A stretch of 64,000 nt of DNA from DATEZO01 sp035255485 (GCA_035255485.1 DATEZO010000181.1:4545-68544), one strand, 5' to 3'. Counted from the stretch's first letter, positions 35,350-44,112 are shown. Notes: generated by a model from the sequence alone, not told the origin. Program-made: numbers and translations.

Positions 35350-36777
35350 GTGGATAGAGCGCAAAACTACAACTACAAAGTCGTAAAGCAGTTTGCAATT
35401 GCGACTGTCGTATGGGGAGTAGTCGGCATGCTGGTTGGCGTATTCATTGCCGCACAACTGGCCTGGCCCGCACTGAATTTCGATATACCCTGGCTGACAT
35501 ACGGACGATTGCGGCCATTGCACACCAACGCGGTAATTTTTGCGTTCGGTGGCTGTGCACTGTTTGCCACGTCCTACTATGTCGTGCAGCGCACCAGCCA
35601 GGTCAGATTGTTTTCCGATCAGCTCGCGGCATTTACCTTCTGGGGCTGGCAACTGGTGATCGTCGCGGCGGCGGTTACGCTGCCGATGGGGCTGACCCAA
35701 GGCAAGGAATATGCCGAACTGGAATGGCCGATCGATATTCTGATCGCCCTTGTGTGGGTTTCGTATGCCGTAGTGTTCTTCGGTACGCTGGTCAAACGCA
35801 AAGTGCCGCATATCTATGTCGCCAACTGGTTTTACGGCGGATTTATTCTCGCCGTCGCCCTGCTTCATATTGTCAATAGCGCAGTGATGCCGGTGTCATT
35901 GACAAAATCGTATTCCGCTTATTCCGGCGTGCAGGATGCAATGGTCCAGTGGTGGTACGGCCATAATGCGGTTGGCTTTTTCCTTACGGCCGGTTTCCTG
36001 GGCATGATGTATTACTTCATCCCGAAGCAGGCTGACCGTCCGGTCTACTCTTATCGGCTGTCGATCGTGCATTTCTGGGCGCTGATTTTCACTTACATGT
36101 GGGCCGGTCCGCACCATTTGCATTACACCGCCTTGCCGGACTGGACGCAATCGATCGGCATGGTGTTCTCGCTGATTCTGCTGGCGCCATCCTGGGGCGG
36201 CATGATTAACGGCATCATGACCTTGTCGGGTGCGTGGCACAAACTGCGTTCCGACCCGATCCTGAAATTCCTGGTGGTATCCCTATCCTTTTACGGCATG
36301 TCGACCTTTGAAGGTCCGATGATGTCGATCAAGACCGTAAATGCGCTGTCGCACTACACCGACTGGACGATTGGGCATGTGCATGCCGGCGCGTTGGGCT
36401 GGGTCGGCTTCATTACGATGGGTTCGATTTACTACCTGATTCCCCGGCTGTTCGGCAAAACCGAGATGTGGAGCAAAAAAATGATCGAAATCCATTTCTG
36501 GGTAGCGACGATCGGTATCGTGCTGTATATCGCTTCAATGTGGATTGCCGGCGTCATGCAGGGATTGATGTGGCGCGCGGTGAATGCCGATGGCACCCTG
36601 ACGTATACCTTTGTCGAATCGGTCAAGGCAACGTATCCCTATTATGTGATTCGTTTCAGCGGCGGATTGCTGTATCTCAGCGGCATGCTGATCATGGCTT
36701 ACAACGTGATGATGACCGCACGCAATGCCAGGGAAGCCAATGCGCGCATTCCGGTACTGACCTCCGCGCACGCTTGA
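35350..36777 (+). CDS. ccoN: cbb3-type cytochrome c oxidase subunit I
   Basis: A 475-residue, 12-span catalytic subunit that reduces oxygen to water with high affinity. Haem-ligand and CuB histidines lie in RLRPLHTNAVIFAFGG, WWYGHNAVGFFLTAGFLGMMYY, WAGPHHLHYTALPDW and IGHVHAGALGWVGFITMGSIYY. The start is GTG at 35350 (VDRAQNYNYK) eight bases after GGGGAG; an in-frame TTG at 35335 falls on that site itself. It opens the ccoN-O-Q-P operon behind the FNR box. Confidence 0.97.
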   Translation: MDRAQNYNYKVVKQFAIATVVWGVVGMLVGVFIAAQLAWPALNFDIPWLTYGRLRPLHTNAVIFAFGGCALFATSYYVVQRTSQVRLFSDQLAAFTFWGWQLVIVAAAVTLPMGLTQGKEYAELEWPIDILIALVWVSYAVVFFGTLVKRKVPHIYVANWFYGGFILAVALLHIVNSAVMPVSLTKSYSAYSGVQDAMVQWWYGHNAVGFFLTAGFLGMMYYFIPKQADRPVYSYRLSIVHFWALIFTYMWAGPHHLHYTALPDWTQSIGMVFSLILLAPSWGGMINGIMTLSGAWHKLRSDPILKFLVVSLSFYGMSTFEGPMMSIKTVNALSHYTDWTIGHVHAGALGWVGFITMGSIYYLIPRLFGKTEMWSKKMIEIHFWVATIGIVLYIASMWIAGVMQGLMWRAVNADGTLTYTFVESVKATYPYYVIRFSGGLLYLSGMLIMAYNVMMTARNAREANARIPVLTSAHA

Positions 36778-36792
36778 TTCAAGGAGCAATCG

Positions 36793-37407
36793 ATGAAATT
36801 TTCACATGAATGGATTGAAAAGAACCCTTGGCTGTTAATCACGCTGGTGATTCTGGTGGTAAGCGTGGGTGGCCTGGTTGAAATCGTGCCGCTGTTTTTT
36901 CAAAAATCGACCACGGAGCCGATCGCCGGCTTGAAGCCGTATTCGGCATTGCGCCTGGCTGGCCGCGATATCTACGTGCGTGAGGGCTGCTACAACTGCC
37001 ATTCGCAAATGATCCGCCCATTTCGCGCCGAGACTGAACGTTATGGACACTATTCGGTTGCCGCCGAGTACGTCTATGACCGTCCATTCCAGTGGGGTTC
37101 CAAGCGCACCGGTCCGGATCTGGCTCGGGTCGGTGGTCGTTATAGCGATGAATGGCACAGGACGCACTTGAACAATCCGCGCGACGTGGTGCCAGAATCC
37201 AATATGCCGGGTTATCCATGGCTTGCCACGACAAAATTGAATCCGGAAGATATTGTGCCGAAGATGCGGGCATTGAAGCGGCTCGGCCATCCTTACAGCG
37301 AGGAAGAAATAGCGCAGGCGCCTGGCACTCTGGCAGACAAGACCGAACAGGATGCATTGATTGCATACCTGCAGGGAATGGGAACGCTGATCAAGGCAAA
37401 GAGGTAA
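36793..37407 (+). CDS. ccoO: cbb3-type cytochrome c oxidase subunit II (monohaem)
   Basis: A 204-residue membrane-anchored cytochrome c. One N-terminal span (LLITLVILVVSVGGLVEIVPLFF) precedes the periplasmic domain with the haem-binding EGCYNCHSQMIRPFRAETERYG and the axial methionine region ESNMPGYPWL. It passes electrons to CcoN. AAGGAG precedes the ATG 15 bases after ccoN. Confidence 0.96.
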   Translation: MKFSHEWIEKNPWLLITLVILVVSVGGLVEIVPLFFQKSTTEPIAGLKPYSALRLAGRDIYVREGCYNCHSQMIRPFRAETERYGHYSVAAEYVYDRPFQWGSKRTGPDLARVGGRYSDEWHRTHLNNPRDVVPESNMPGYPWLATTKLNPEDIVPKMRALKRLGHPYSEEEIAQAPGTLADKTEQDALIAYLQGMGTLIKAKR

Positions 37408-37409
37408 TC

Positions 37410-37601
37410 ATGACTTTCGACAATTTGGTGACAGACGCGCACAGCGCATTTACCCTCATCAGCTTCCTGACCTTCATCGGCATCATGTGGTGGGCGTTCA
37501 GCAAACGCCGCAACGCCGATTTCGAAGCGGCGGCGCAGTTGCCGTTCGCTGACGACATGAATGAAATGAACACCCCGGGCACGGAGAAGCATAATGTCTG
37601 A
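37410..37601 (+). CDS. ccoQ: cbb3-type oxidase subunit CcoQ
   Basis: A 63-residue protein with a single membrane span (LISFLTFIGIMWWAFSKRR) and a short acidic tail. CcoQ stabilises the cbb3 complex. It sits two bases after ccoO and overlaps ccoP by eight bases. An in-frame longer version starting at 37152 would run through ccoO and is rejected. Confidence 0.9.
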   Translation: MTFDNLVTDAHSAFTLISFLTFIGIMWWAFSKRRNADFEAAAQLPFADDMNEMNTPGTEKHNV

Positions 37602-38517
37602 TTTCACAAGCAGCTTCTGGAGCGGGTATATCACGGTATTGACATTGCTCGGCATCGGGGGCTGTGCGCTCCTGTTATGGGCGCAATCCAAAAGCAAGGT
37701 AAATACGGCTGATGCCAAGGAAACCACGGGCCATAGCTGGGATGAGGGCTTGAGTGAACTCAACAATCCCATGCCGCGCTGGTGGATGTGGATGTTCTGG
37801 ATCACGATTGTATTTGCACTGGCATATCTGTACCTGTATCCAGGCCTGGGCAGTTTTGCAGGCAAGCTGGGCTGGAAATCCACCGGCGAATATCAGGAGG
37901 AATTGAAAAAGGCAGATGCGGAATATGAACCCTTGTTCAACAAGTATCTCCAGCAGGATATGAAAACCGTGGCGGCGGACCCGCAGGCACATGCGATCGG
38001 CGAGCGGCTGTTTCTGACTTATTGCTCTCAATGCCATGGATCGGATGCGCGCGGCAACAAGGGCTTTCCGAACCTGACCGACAATGACTGGCTGTACGGC
38101 GGGACGCCGGACGTGATCAAGACCACGATCATGGAAGGGCGTAACGGCCAGATGCCGCCGATGGCGCAGGCGCTCGGCTCGGACCAGGATGTGGAAAACG
38201 TCGCCCACTATGTACGAAGCCTGTCCGGTTTGACCTCCGATTCTGCCAAGGCAGCACTCGGCAAGGCCAAATTCGGCGCATGCGCAGCTTGTCACGGCGC
38301 GGATGCGCATGGCAACCAGATGATCGGTTCGCCGAACCTGACCGACAAGATCTGGCTGTATGGCGGCAGTGCCGATACGATCATGGAAACCATCCGCAAG
38401 GGGCGCAACAACACCATGCCAACCTTCAAGGAATTCCTTGGCGAAGCGAAAGTGCACGTACTGGCGTCTTATGTATGGAGCCTCTCCAACAACAAGGGAG
38501 AAACAGTGCAAAAATAA
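37594..38517 (+). CDS. ccoP: cbb3-type cytochrome c oxidase subunit III (dihaem)
   Basis: A 307-residue protein with two N-terminal membrane spans (around residues 12-30 and 55-80, the second after ELNNPMPRWWMWMFWITIV) and two periplasmic cytochrome c domains carrying YCSQCHGSDARG and ACAACHGADAHG. It is the electron entry subunit of the oxidase. The two domains share the same NLTDN/K-WLYGG-D core, as usual for CcoP. Confidence 0.96.
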   Translation: MSDFTSSFWSGYITVLTLLGIGGCALLLWAQSKSKVNTADAKETTGHSWDEGLSELNNPMPRWWMWMFWITIVFALAYLYLYPGLGSFAGKLGWKSTGEYQEELKKADAEYEPLFNKYLQQDMKTVAADPQAHAIGERLFLTYCSQCHGSDARGNKGFPNLTDNDWLYGGTPDVIKTTIMEGRNGQMPPMAQALGSDQDVENVAHYVRSLSGLTSDSAKAALGKAKFGACAACHGADAHGNQMIGSPNLTDKIWLYGGSADTIMETIRKGRNNTMPTFKEFLGEAKVHVLASYVWSLSNNKGETVQK

Positions 38518-38593
38518 ATGCGATGGCTTGCTGGTGCATAAAGACGTGCAATCAATGCGAACCTGACATGAATGCTTGCAGGAAGAGGGCGGG

Positions 38594-38701
38594 ATGAATA
38601 TTTTTCGATCGCCCCCCAATTCCGTGACTGAATTGCGGTCGAACTTGATTGAAGAAGCTGAAGAAGCGCTTCAAAAAGCAGAGAACGCACTGAGTAATTA
38701 A
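38594..38701 (+). CDS. Possible small protein (35 aa) between ccoP and ccoG
   Basis: An ATG preceded by the purine-rich GGAAGAGGGCGGG opens a 35-codon frame ending TAA five bases before the ccoG start. The peptide begins MNIFRSPPNSVTELRSNL and continues as a strongly amphipathic acidic helix (EEAEEALQKAENAL). It is shorter than automatic gene-calling limits. The position inside the cbb3 operon, the ribosome-binding site and the periodic helix make it worth testing; there is no family evidence. Confidence 0.4.
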   Translation: MNIFRSPPNSVTELRSNLIEEAEEALQKAENALSN

Positions 38702-38706
38702 TATCC

Positions 38707-40110
38707 ATGAGTAAATCCTCGCCCGAAGTTTCAGTGATCAAAATGTATGCTGCGCGCGAGGAAATTTATCCGCGCGAGGCGAAAGGCTGGTACGCCAACT
38801 GGCGCTGGGCATGCGTGTGGATCACGCAGCTGGTGTTTTACGGACTGCCCTGGTTGCGCTGGAATGACCGTCAAGCGGTGCTGTTCGATCTTGCCGCGCG
38901 CAAGTTCTATATTTTTGGCATCGTGCTGTGGCCGCAGGACTTCATTTACCTTGCCATCCTGCTCATCATCTGCGCATATTCGCTGTTTCTGTTCACGGCA
39001 ATAGCAGGCCGGGTCTGGTGTGGCTATGCCTGCCCGCAAACGGTTTATACCGAGATATTCCTGTGGATCGAGCGCAAGATTGAAGGAACGCGCAGTGCTC
39101 GCATGCGGCTCGACAAGCAGCCATGGTCGGTTTCCAAAGGGCTGAAAAAAACAGCCAAGCATGGTGCATGGATCGCGGTGGCGTTATGGACCGGCATCAC
39201 CTTTGTCGGGTATTTCACGCCGATGCGTACGCTGCTGGGCGAAGTGGCGGTATTGCAACTGGGACCATGGGAATGGTTCTGGATTCTGTTCTATGCGCTG
39301 GCAACGTATGGCAACGCCGGCTGGATGCGCGAGCAGGTCTGCAAATACATGTGTCCCTATGCCCGCTTCCAGAGTTCGATGTTCGACAAGGACACACTCA
39401 TCATCACTTATGATGCGGAGCGCGGCGAACCGCGTGGCGCACGCACCAAAAAAAGTGCGGTGGAAGGTCCGTCGAAGAGCGACTGCATCGATTGCACGAT
39501 GTGCGTCCAGGTGTGTCCGACCGGCATTGATATCCGCGATGGACTGCAATATGACTGTATCGGCTGTGCAGCCTGCATTGATGCATGCAACTCGGTAATG
39601 GACAAGGTCGGCTCGCCGCGCGGCCTGATCCGGTATTCCACCGAGAATGCGATGAAAAACAAACTCTCGCCGAAACAAATACGGCAGCGCGCCATGCGTC
39701 CGCGCGTACTGATCTATACCGGTATCCTGTTGTTGATTGTCTCGGCATCCCTGGGTTCACTCATCATGCGCACGCCATTGAAGATGGATGTCATCCGCGA
39801 TCGTGGCGCGATGGGGCGAGAGGTCGAAGACGACATGATCGAGAATGTCTATCGCCTGCAGATCATGAACACCGACGAATTCGCACATCGCTACAAGATT
39901 ACCGTATCTGGCATCGATACCATCGCGCTGGTTAATCAGGCGGAAATCGACCTCGAAGGCACGGCATCGCGTGCGGTGCCGGTTCGGGTCAGAGTAGCGC
40001 ATGGCGCCGGCGCACCGGGATCGAACAGGATTGAATTCGAATTGCAATCCATCGACGCGCCGGACGTGCATGTAAAAGAAAAAGCGGTATTTTTTGTGCC
40101 GCGCGATTGA
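38707..40110 (+). CDS. ccoG: Cytochrome c oxidase accessory protein (Cu(II) reductase type)
   Basis: A 467-residue FixG/RdxA-family membrane ferredoxin. It has about five spans, the conserved GRVWCGYACPQTVYTEIFLW, and two [4Fe-4S] ligand sets in CIDCTMCVQVCPTGIDIRDG and CIGCAACIDACNSVMDKVG, followed by an Ig-like C-terminal domain. CcoG reduces copper for delivery to cbb3 oxidase. It follows ccoP in the same direction and is followed by ccoH nine bases later. Confidence 0.95.
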   Translation: MSKSSPEVSVIKMYAAREEIYPREAKGWYANWRWACVWITQLVFYGLPWLRWNDRQAVLFDLAARKFYIFGIVLWPQDFIYLAILLIICAYSLFLFTAIAGRVWCGYACPQTVYTEIFLWIERKIEGTRSARMRLDKQPWSVSKGLKKTAKHGAWIAVALWTGITFVGYFTPMRTLLGEVAVLQLGPWEWFWILFYALATYGNAGWMREQVCKYMCPYARFQSSMFDKDTLIITYDAERGEPRGARTKKSAVEGPSKSDCIDCTMCVQVCPTGIDIRDGLQYDCIGCAACIDACNSVMDKVGSPRGLIRYSTENAMKNKLSPKQIRQRAMRPRVLIYTGILLLIVSASLGSLIMRTPLKMDVIRDRGAMGREVEDDMIENVYRLQIMNTDEFAHRYKITVSGIDTIALVNQAEIDLEGTASRAVPVRVRVAHGAGAPGSNRIEFELQSIDAPDVHVKEKAVFFVPRD

Positions 40111-40119
40111 GGAAAATCC

Positions 40120-40671
40120 ATGACGGCCATGAAAAGCGCGGCCATGATGTCCGCACCTGCTACAAACGTCAAGCCCTGGTACCGGCATATCTGGCCGTGG
40201 TTGTTGATACTGGGCCCGTTGTCTGTCGTGGTCGCCGGCAGCTACACGGCATGGCTCGCGTTTTCACGGCAGGATGCGTTGGTGGTTGATGATTATTACA
40301 GGCGGGGCCAGTCAATCAATCAGGATTTGCGGCGCGATCGCGTCGCCACCGGCCTTGAATTGGCGAGCATGCTTCGCTACGATGCCGCGGCCGGAAGACT
40401 GGTTGGTACGGTTTCCAGTCACGGCGCGCCGTACACGGGCAGGGTTTTTCTGCATCTGGTACATTCAACCCAACCGGAAAAGGATCTGAATCTGGAGGCG
40501 CAGCTGGATAGTCACGGTGAGTTCAGCATCGCGTTGCCGATGCTGGAGATGGCGAACTGGCAGGTGCTGCTGGAAAACGGAAGTCGCGAGTGGCGCCTGA
40601 ACGGCGCATGGACCTGGCCGCATCAGAAAGCGGTTGCGATGCGGGCGGAAGCGTCGCCGGCCGCTCGGTGA
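40120..40671 (+). CDS. ccoH: FixH-family protein (CcoH)
   Basis: A 183-residue protein with one membrane span (PWLLILGPLSVVVAGSYTAW) and a periplasmic domain. The motif DALVVDDYYRRGQSINQDLRRD just after the span is the FixH/CcoH hallmark. The protein is required for cbb3 oxidase assembly or stability. ATG at 40120 follows GAGGAAAATCC; a second ATG nine bases on is possible. It lies directly after ccoG. Confidence 0.93.
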   Translation: MTAMKSAAMMSAPATNVKPWYRHIWPWLLILGPLSVVVAGSYTAWLAFSRQDALVVDDYYRRGQSINQDLRRDRVATGLELASMLRYDAAAGRLVGTVSSHGAPYTGRVFLHLVHSTQPEKDLNLEAQLDSHGEFSIALPMLEMANWQVLLENGSREWRLNGAWTWPHQKAVAMRAEASPAAR

Positions 40672-40792
40672 GATCCGATATGCGGGAATAACGCTGCCGC
40701 AACAGGAAACTTGACCGGTATGGCGAAGCAGCACCATGCAGGCGCGCCGGACGCTATCTTTAACCCGCGGTAGTACCGCGCTGGGAGAATGG

Positions 40793-41053
40793 ATGCCTGA
40801 TACACAAACCGGCCTGAAAAGGCACAGTCAAATGACACGGCTTGCAATGGCTGTGCTCTGGCCGTCATTTCTGGTGGCGATCGTCGAGGAAGGTTTTTTC
40901 TTTTCGGTATTCGATCCACAAGATCTGGTCATGATTTACGGCCACATGAATTTTTCGCCGGAAGCTGTATATACGATCGGTTTTTTCTGCTTCTGGCTTT
41001 TTTCTTCGCTGGCGGCAATGCTGACTTACTATCTGGTGGCCGAACCCGGATAG
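40793..41053 (+). CDS. Small two-span membrane protein of unknown function
   Basis: ATG at 40793 follows GGGAGAATGG and gives 86 residues (an upstream ATG at 40736 lacks a good site). Two hydrophobic segments are visible: MAVLWPSFLVAIVEEGFFFSV and YTIGFFCFWLFSSLAAMLTYYL. Such small proteins often close cbb3/fnr loci in betaproteobacteria. I cannot give a function. It is convergent with fnr, 26 bases away. Confidence 0.75.
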   Translation: MPDTQTGLKRHSQMTRLAMAVLWPSFLVAIVEEGFFFSVFDPQDLVMIYGHMNFSPEAVYTIGFFCFWLFSSLAAMLTYYLVAEPG

Positions 41054-41079
41054 GACGCGCCTCGTGCGTGCCGTGGATT

Positions 41080-41838
41080 TCAAGCCGGAGTTTCGACCCC
41101 GGCTGCCAGCGCCTTCAGCGCTGCCGGATCAAGCAAAACCAGTTCACGGTTGTTCACTATCAGCAGATCCTGCTTTTTGAACCTGGAGAGCAGTCGGCTG
41201 ATGCTTTCGATGGTCAGACCCAGATAGTTGCCGATTTCTTCCCGCGTCATGCGCAACTGGAAGCTCGTCGCGGAATAGCCGCGCGCGGCGTAGCGAGACG
41301 ATAAATTGACCAGAAAGGCGGCGAATCGTTGTTCAGCGCGCATGTTTCCCAACAAAAGCATGACGCCTTGCTCGCGCGTGATTTCCTGGCTCATCATCCG
41401 ATGGAAATGATGCAGCAGAGCCGGAATTTGACTGAACAATCCTCCCAATTGGGAAAACGGGATTTCGCAGACTTCACTATCTTCCAGCGCCACCGCGTCG
41501 CAATGATGATGATCGGTGCTGATTGCATCCATGCCCAGCAATTCCCCAGCCATTTGAAACCCGGTGATTTGCTGACCGCCACCAACGTTGACCTGGAATG
41601 TCTTGAAGTGTCCAAGGCGAATTGCATACAGGCTGGCGAACGGATCGCCCATTCGGTACAGCGTGGTATCGCGCAAGATACGGCGACGACGACTGATGAT
41701 CTGATCGAGTCGTTGCATGTCCGTATCATCCAGTCCCATTGGCAGGCACAGCTGATGCATGCTGCATGCGGAGCAGCGCGTCCGCAATTCGTTCACACTG
41801 GGGATGGGCAATGGAGTGATGAGATTCGGTTGGCTCAT
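41080..41838 (-). CDS. fnr: Fnr-type oxygen-sensing transcriptional regulator
   Basis: A 252-residue CRP/FNR-family protein. Three N-terminal cysteines (C22, C25, C31 in RCSACSMHQLCLP) plus C113 (HHHCDAVALEDSEVCEI) give the full ligand set for an oxygen-labile [4Fe-4S] cluster. The recognition helix IESISRLLSRF has the E-SR residues that read TTGAT. The start at 41838 (MSQPNLITPL) is a judgement; ATGs at 41844 and 41865 are in frame. It should control ccoN through the FNR box at 35258. Confidence 0.94.
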   Translation of the reverse strand: MSQPNLITPLPIPSVNELRTRCSACSMHQLCLPMGLDDTDMQRLDQIISRRRRILRDTTLYRMGDPFASLYAIRLGHFKTFQVNVGGGQQITGFQMAGELLGMDAISTDHHHCDAVALEDSEVCEIPFSQLGGLFSQIPALLHHFHRMMSQEITREQGVMLLLGNMRAEQRFAAFLVNLSSRYAARGYSATSFQLRMTREEIGNYLGLTIESISRLLSRFKKQDLLIVNNRELVLLDPAALKALAAGVETPA

Positions 41839-41937
41839 AAACATATTTTGATGCGTCGCACGCATTATATACGAATGCTCATAGGGTCATTTTTTACCCA
41901 ATTTACCTCAAATCGGAATGATGCTGTAATCTATGAT

Positions 41938-41959
41938 TTTACGGACGATCGTTCTATAA
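41938..41959. promoter_or_regulatory. Palindromic operator, TetR-type, upstream of SDR gene
   Basis: TTTACGGACGATCGTTCTATAA matches the site at 29870-29891 in 18 of 22 positions and has the perfect core ACGATCGT. It overlaps a TATAAA that could be the -10 box and lies 28 bases before the SDR start, so binding would block transcription. Confidence 0.62.
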
Positions 41960-41987
41960 ATTGGTTTTTAACAATGAAGGAGGCGCG

Positions 41988-42770
41988 ATGCGCAGCGTAC
42001 AACAATTGTTCGATTTGACAGGCAAGACAGCGCTGGTGACAGGGGGATCGCGCGGATTGGGATTGCAGATTGCGGAAGCGTTAGGCGAGCAGGGGGCAAA
42101 CGTCGTCTTGTCCGCGCGTGGAGAGGGCGAACTGAAGGAAGCCGTTGCTCGCTTGAAAGAGCGCGGCATTGCAGCAACCGCAATTGCCGCGGACCTGTCG
42201 CAGGAAGCTGCCGTCGCGCCGCTGGTTACGCAAACGCTGAAGTGCCTTGGCCGGATCGATATCCTGATCAACAATGCTGGCGCAACCTGGGGGGCGCCTG
42301 CCGAAGATCATCCGATCGAGGCCTGGGACAAGGTAATGAATCTGAATATCCGCAGCATCTTCCTGTTGTCGCAAGCCGTTGGCAAGCAGTCGATGATTCC
42401 GCATCAATATGGCCGAATCGTTAATATTGCTTCCATTGCCGGCTTGAGCGGCAACACGCCCGGCACCATGCAAACCATTGCCTACAATACGTCGAAAGGC
42501 GCGGTTGTGAATTTCACGCGCGCGCTGGCCAGTGAGTGGGGGCGCCATGGCATTACAGTGAATGCACTGGCGCCGGGATTTTTTCCTTCCAAAATGACCA
42601 GGGGTGTGCTGAAGAATTTCGGAGAAGACAACCTTGCGCGTCAAGCGCCGCTGCTGCGCCTGGGCGATGATGAAGACCTGAAGGGGGCGGCAGTACTGTT
42701 TGCCTCGGATGCGGGCAAGCACATCACCGGCCAGATCCTGGCGGTGGATGGCGGCGTTTCGGCGGTGTGA
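41988..42770 (+). CDS. Short-chain dehydrogenase/reductase
   Basis: A 260-residue classical SDR. The cofactor motif TGGSRGLG follows ALV, the NNAG motif is ILINNAGATWGAP, and the catalytic tetrad is represented by the serine region IVNIASIAGL and YNTSK. The C-terminus DAGKHITGQILAVDGGVSAV is typical. Start MRSVQQLFDL follows AAGGAGG. Substrate is unknown; the shared operator with the thiolase gene and the thioesterase gene right after suggest acyl-CoA metabolism. Confidence 0.92.
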   Translation: MRSVQQLFDLTGKTALVTGGSRGLGLQIAEALGEQGANVVLSARGEGELKEAVARLKERGIAATAIAADLSQEAAVAPLVTQTLKCLGRIDILINNAGATWGAPAEDHPIEAWDKVMNLNIRSIFLLSQAVGKQSMIPHQYGRIVNIASIAGLSGNTPGTMQTIAYNTSKGAVVNFTRALASEWGRHGITVNALAPGFFPSKMTRGVLKNFGEDNLARQAPLLRLGDDEDLKGAAVLFASDAGKHITGQILAVDGGVSAV

Positions 42771-42774
42771 CGCC

Positions 42775-43215
42775 ATGCAGCCGGAGTCCTTCAAACCGCA
42801 GCCGTTTCCGGTCGACATACCGTTCCTGCATGATCTTGGCGTGGAATTCCTGGGGATGGGCGAGGGTGAAGCCCAAGTCGCGCTGAATCTGTTGCCACGT
42901 CACATGAATAGCTGGCAAGTCACGCACGGCGGGATAACCATGACCCTGCTGGATGTCGTGATGTCGATGGCGGGGCGTTCGCTCGACCCGCATGCGCGCG
43001 GCGGCGTCACGGTGGAAATGAAAACCAGCTTCCTGCAACCTGCCGGCAAGCCTGGCAGCCGCATCATCGCCAAAGGCAAGTCATTCCATCGCTCTACGAC
43101 CATGTCCTTTTGCGAAGGAGAAGTCTGGTGCGACGGCAAACTGGTTGCAAAAGCGATGGGAACGTTCAAATACCTGAAGCGCCTTGACGTTGCCAAAAAA
43201 ATGGAGCAGGCATGA
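42775..43215 (+). CDS. PaaI-type hotdog thioesterase
   Basis: A 146-residue hotdog-fold protein. NSWQVTHGGITMTLLDVVMSMA is the PaaI-family active-site region (HGG followed by the long helix with aspartate). Members hydrolyse aromatic or acyl-CoA thioesters. It begins four bases after the SDR stop, so both form one operon under the operator at 41938. A 42-bp palindromic terminator follows. Confidence 0.9.
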   Translation: MQPESFKPQPFPVDIPFLHDLGVEFLGMGEGEAQVALNLLPRHMNSWQVTHGGITMTLLDVVMSMAGRSLDPHARGGVTVEMKTSFLQPAGKPGSRIIAKGKSFHRSTTMSFCEGEVWCDGKLVAKAMGTFKYLKRLDVAKKMEQA

Positions 43216-43260
43216 CACGGGCAGGTGTTTTACCCTGTGTCGATGCCGTAATGCGCTATA

Positions 43261-43302
43261 CTCTTGTTAAAAAATACAGGGGCCTGTATTTTTTAACAAG
43301 AG
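43261..43302. terminator. Perfect 20-bp-arm palindrome, bidirectional terminator
   Basis: Arms 43261-43280 and 43283-43302 are perfectly complementary with a GG centre. The core CAGGGGCCTG is flanked by A6 and T6, so it works as an intrinsic terminator on either strand. It lies between the convergent thioesterase and TANGO2-like genes and includes the first stem of element copy C. Confidence 0.85.
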
Positions 43303-43345
43303 CGTATTTACTGCGCATATCATGGTATTTTTCACGATACTCCCC
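43272..43345 (+). repeat. 74-nt dispersed element, copy C
   Basis: AAATAC (43272), GTATTTTT after 8 bases, GTATTTACTGCGCATAT, and the end GGTATTTTTCACGATACTCCCC. The last C is also the first base of the reverse-strand stop codon of the TANGO2-like gene. In this copy the first stem is extended into a perfect 20-bp palindrome. Confidence 0.75.
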
Positions 43346-44112
43346 TAAAAAATTGCCATGACCTCTTTGCGAAAGGCTGTCTCGCCATCGGCTACCGGCC
43401 GTTCGTGCAGCACAGTGCCATGGCGTCCGCCGAGCTGCACCAGCGTGGAAACGCGGGTGCCGTAATGCGGTGACTGAATGCATACGGCAGATAGCATGCG
43501 TTCCAGTTCCAGATCCACGCCGGTTTTCGGCAAGCGGCAATCCGGCGCCTGCTGCGTATCGCGCAGCATTTCAAAATAGGCTGCTTCCGGTGCATCCTGG
43601 CATAAGAGACTGGCAAGCTGGGCCTTGGTATCGACCACTTTAGGCCATGGCGCATCGAGCGTGCCATTGGATAATCCGTAGATGCCGGGTGCCAGCGGAT
43701 GGCCGTTGCGCGCATCGTGGTTAGCCATGTTGGAAAACCAGATTAGCCTGTTGCTATCGCCGACCAGCAAATTGAAGCCGTTGAATGCATCCGCTTGCGT
43801 TGCGATTCCGGCGATGTATTCTTCCGCCGACGCCTGCCCCGCCAGATAATCGCGCACCAGTCCGCCGCGTGAAGGCGCATCCGTACGTCTTTCATGCGGC
43901 ACGCGCACATTGGTGACGGCAGCAAAACGACCTTCCCGCGTAATCCCCATCCAGGTGCCGCCGCCTTGTATATCGCGCCCTGCATAAATGTGGGGATGGT
44001 CACGCCACCAATGCGCGGGGGCAGCGGGGCGATGGTAGAACTCGTCCCGGTTGCCCGCGGCAATCAGCGGCATGCCGGGAATGATCTGCCAGGCAAATAC
44101 AATCAGGCACAT
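43345..44112 (-). CDS. NRDE-family (TANGO2-like) protein
   Basis: A 255-residue protein starting MCLIVFAWQIIPGMPLIAAGNRDEFYHRP. The N-terminal Cys2 and the NRDE motif define the family; GLSNGTLDAPWPKV and the final GTRVSTLV are also conserved. The human relative is linked to haem/lipid handling, but no bacterial reaction is settled. It overlaps the DUF4936 gene upstream by ten bases, so the two are co-translated. Confidence 0.92.
   Translation of the reverse strand: MCLIVFAWQIIPGMPLIAAGNRDEFYHRPAAPAHWWRDHPHIYAGRDIQGGGTWMGITREGRFAAVTNVRVPHERRTDAPSRGGLVRDYLAGQASAEEYIAGIATQADAFNGFNLLVGDSNRLIWFSNMANHDARNGHPLAPGIYGLSNGTLDAPWPKVVDTKAQLASLLCQDAPEAAYFEMLRDTQQAPDCRLPKTGVDLELERMLSAVCIQSPHYGTRVSTLVQLGGRHGTVLHERPVADGETAFRKEVMAIF

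Noticed and set aside
35401..35425. TATGGGGAGTA in ccoN as a reverse-strand copy of the 74-nt element end
   Set aside because: Lies inside coding sequence and lacks the rest of the element.
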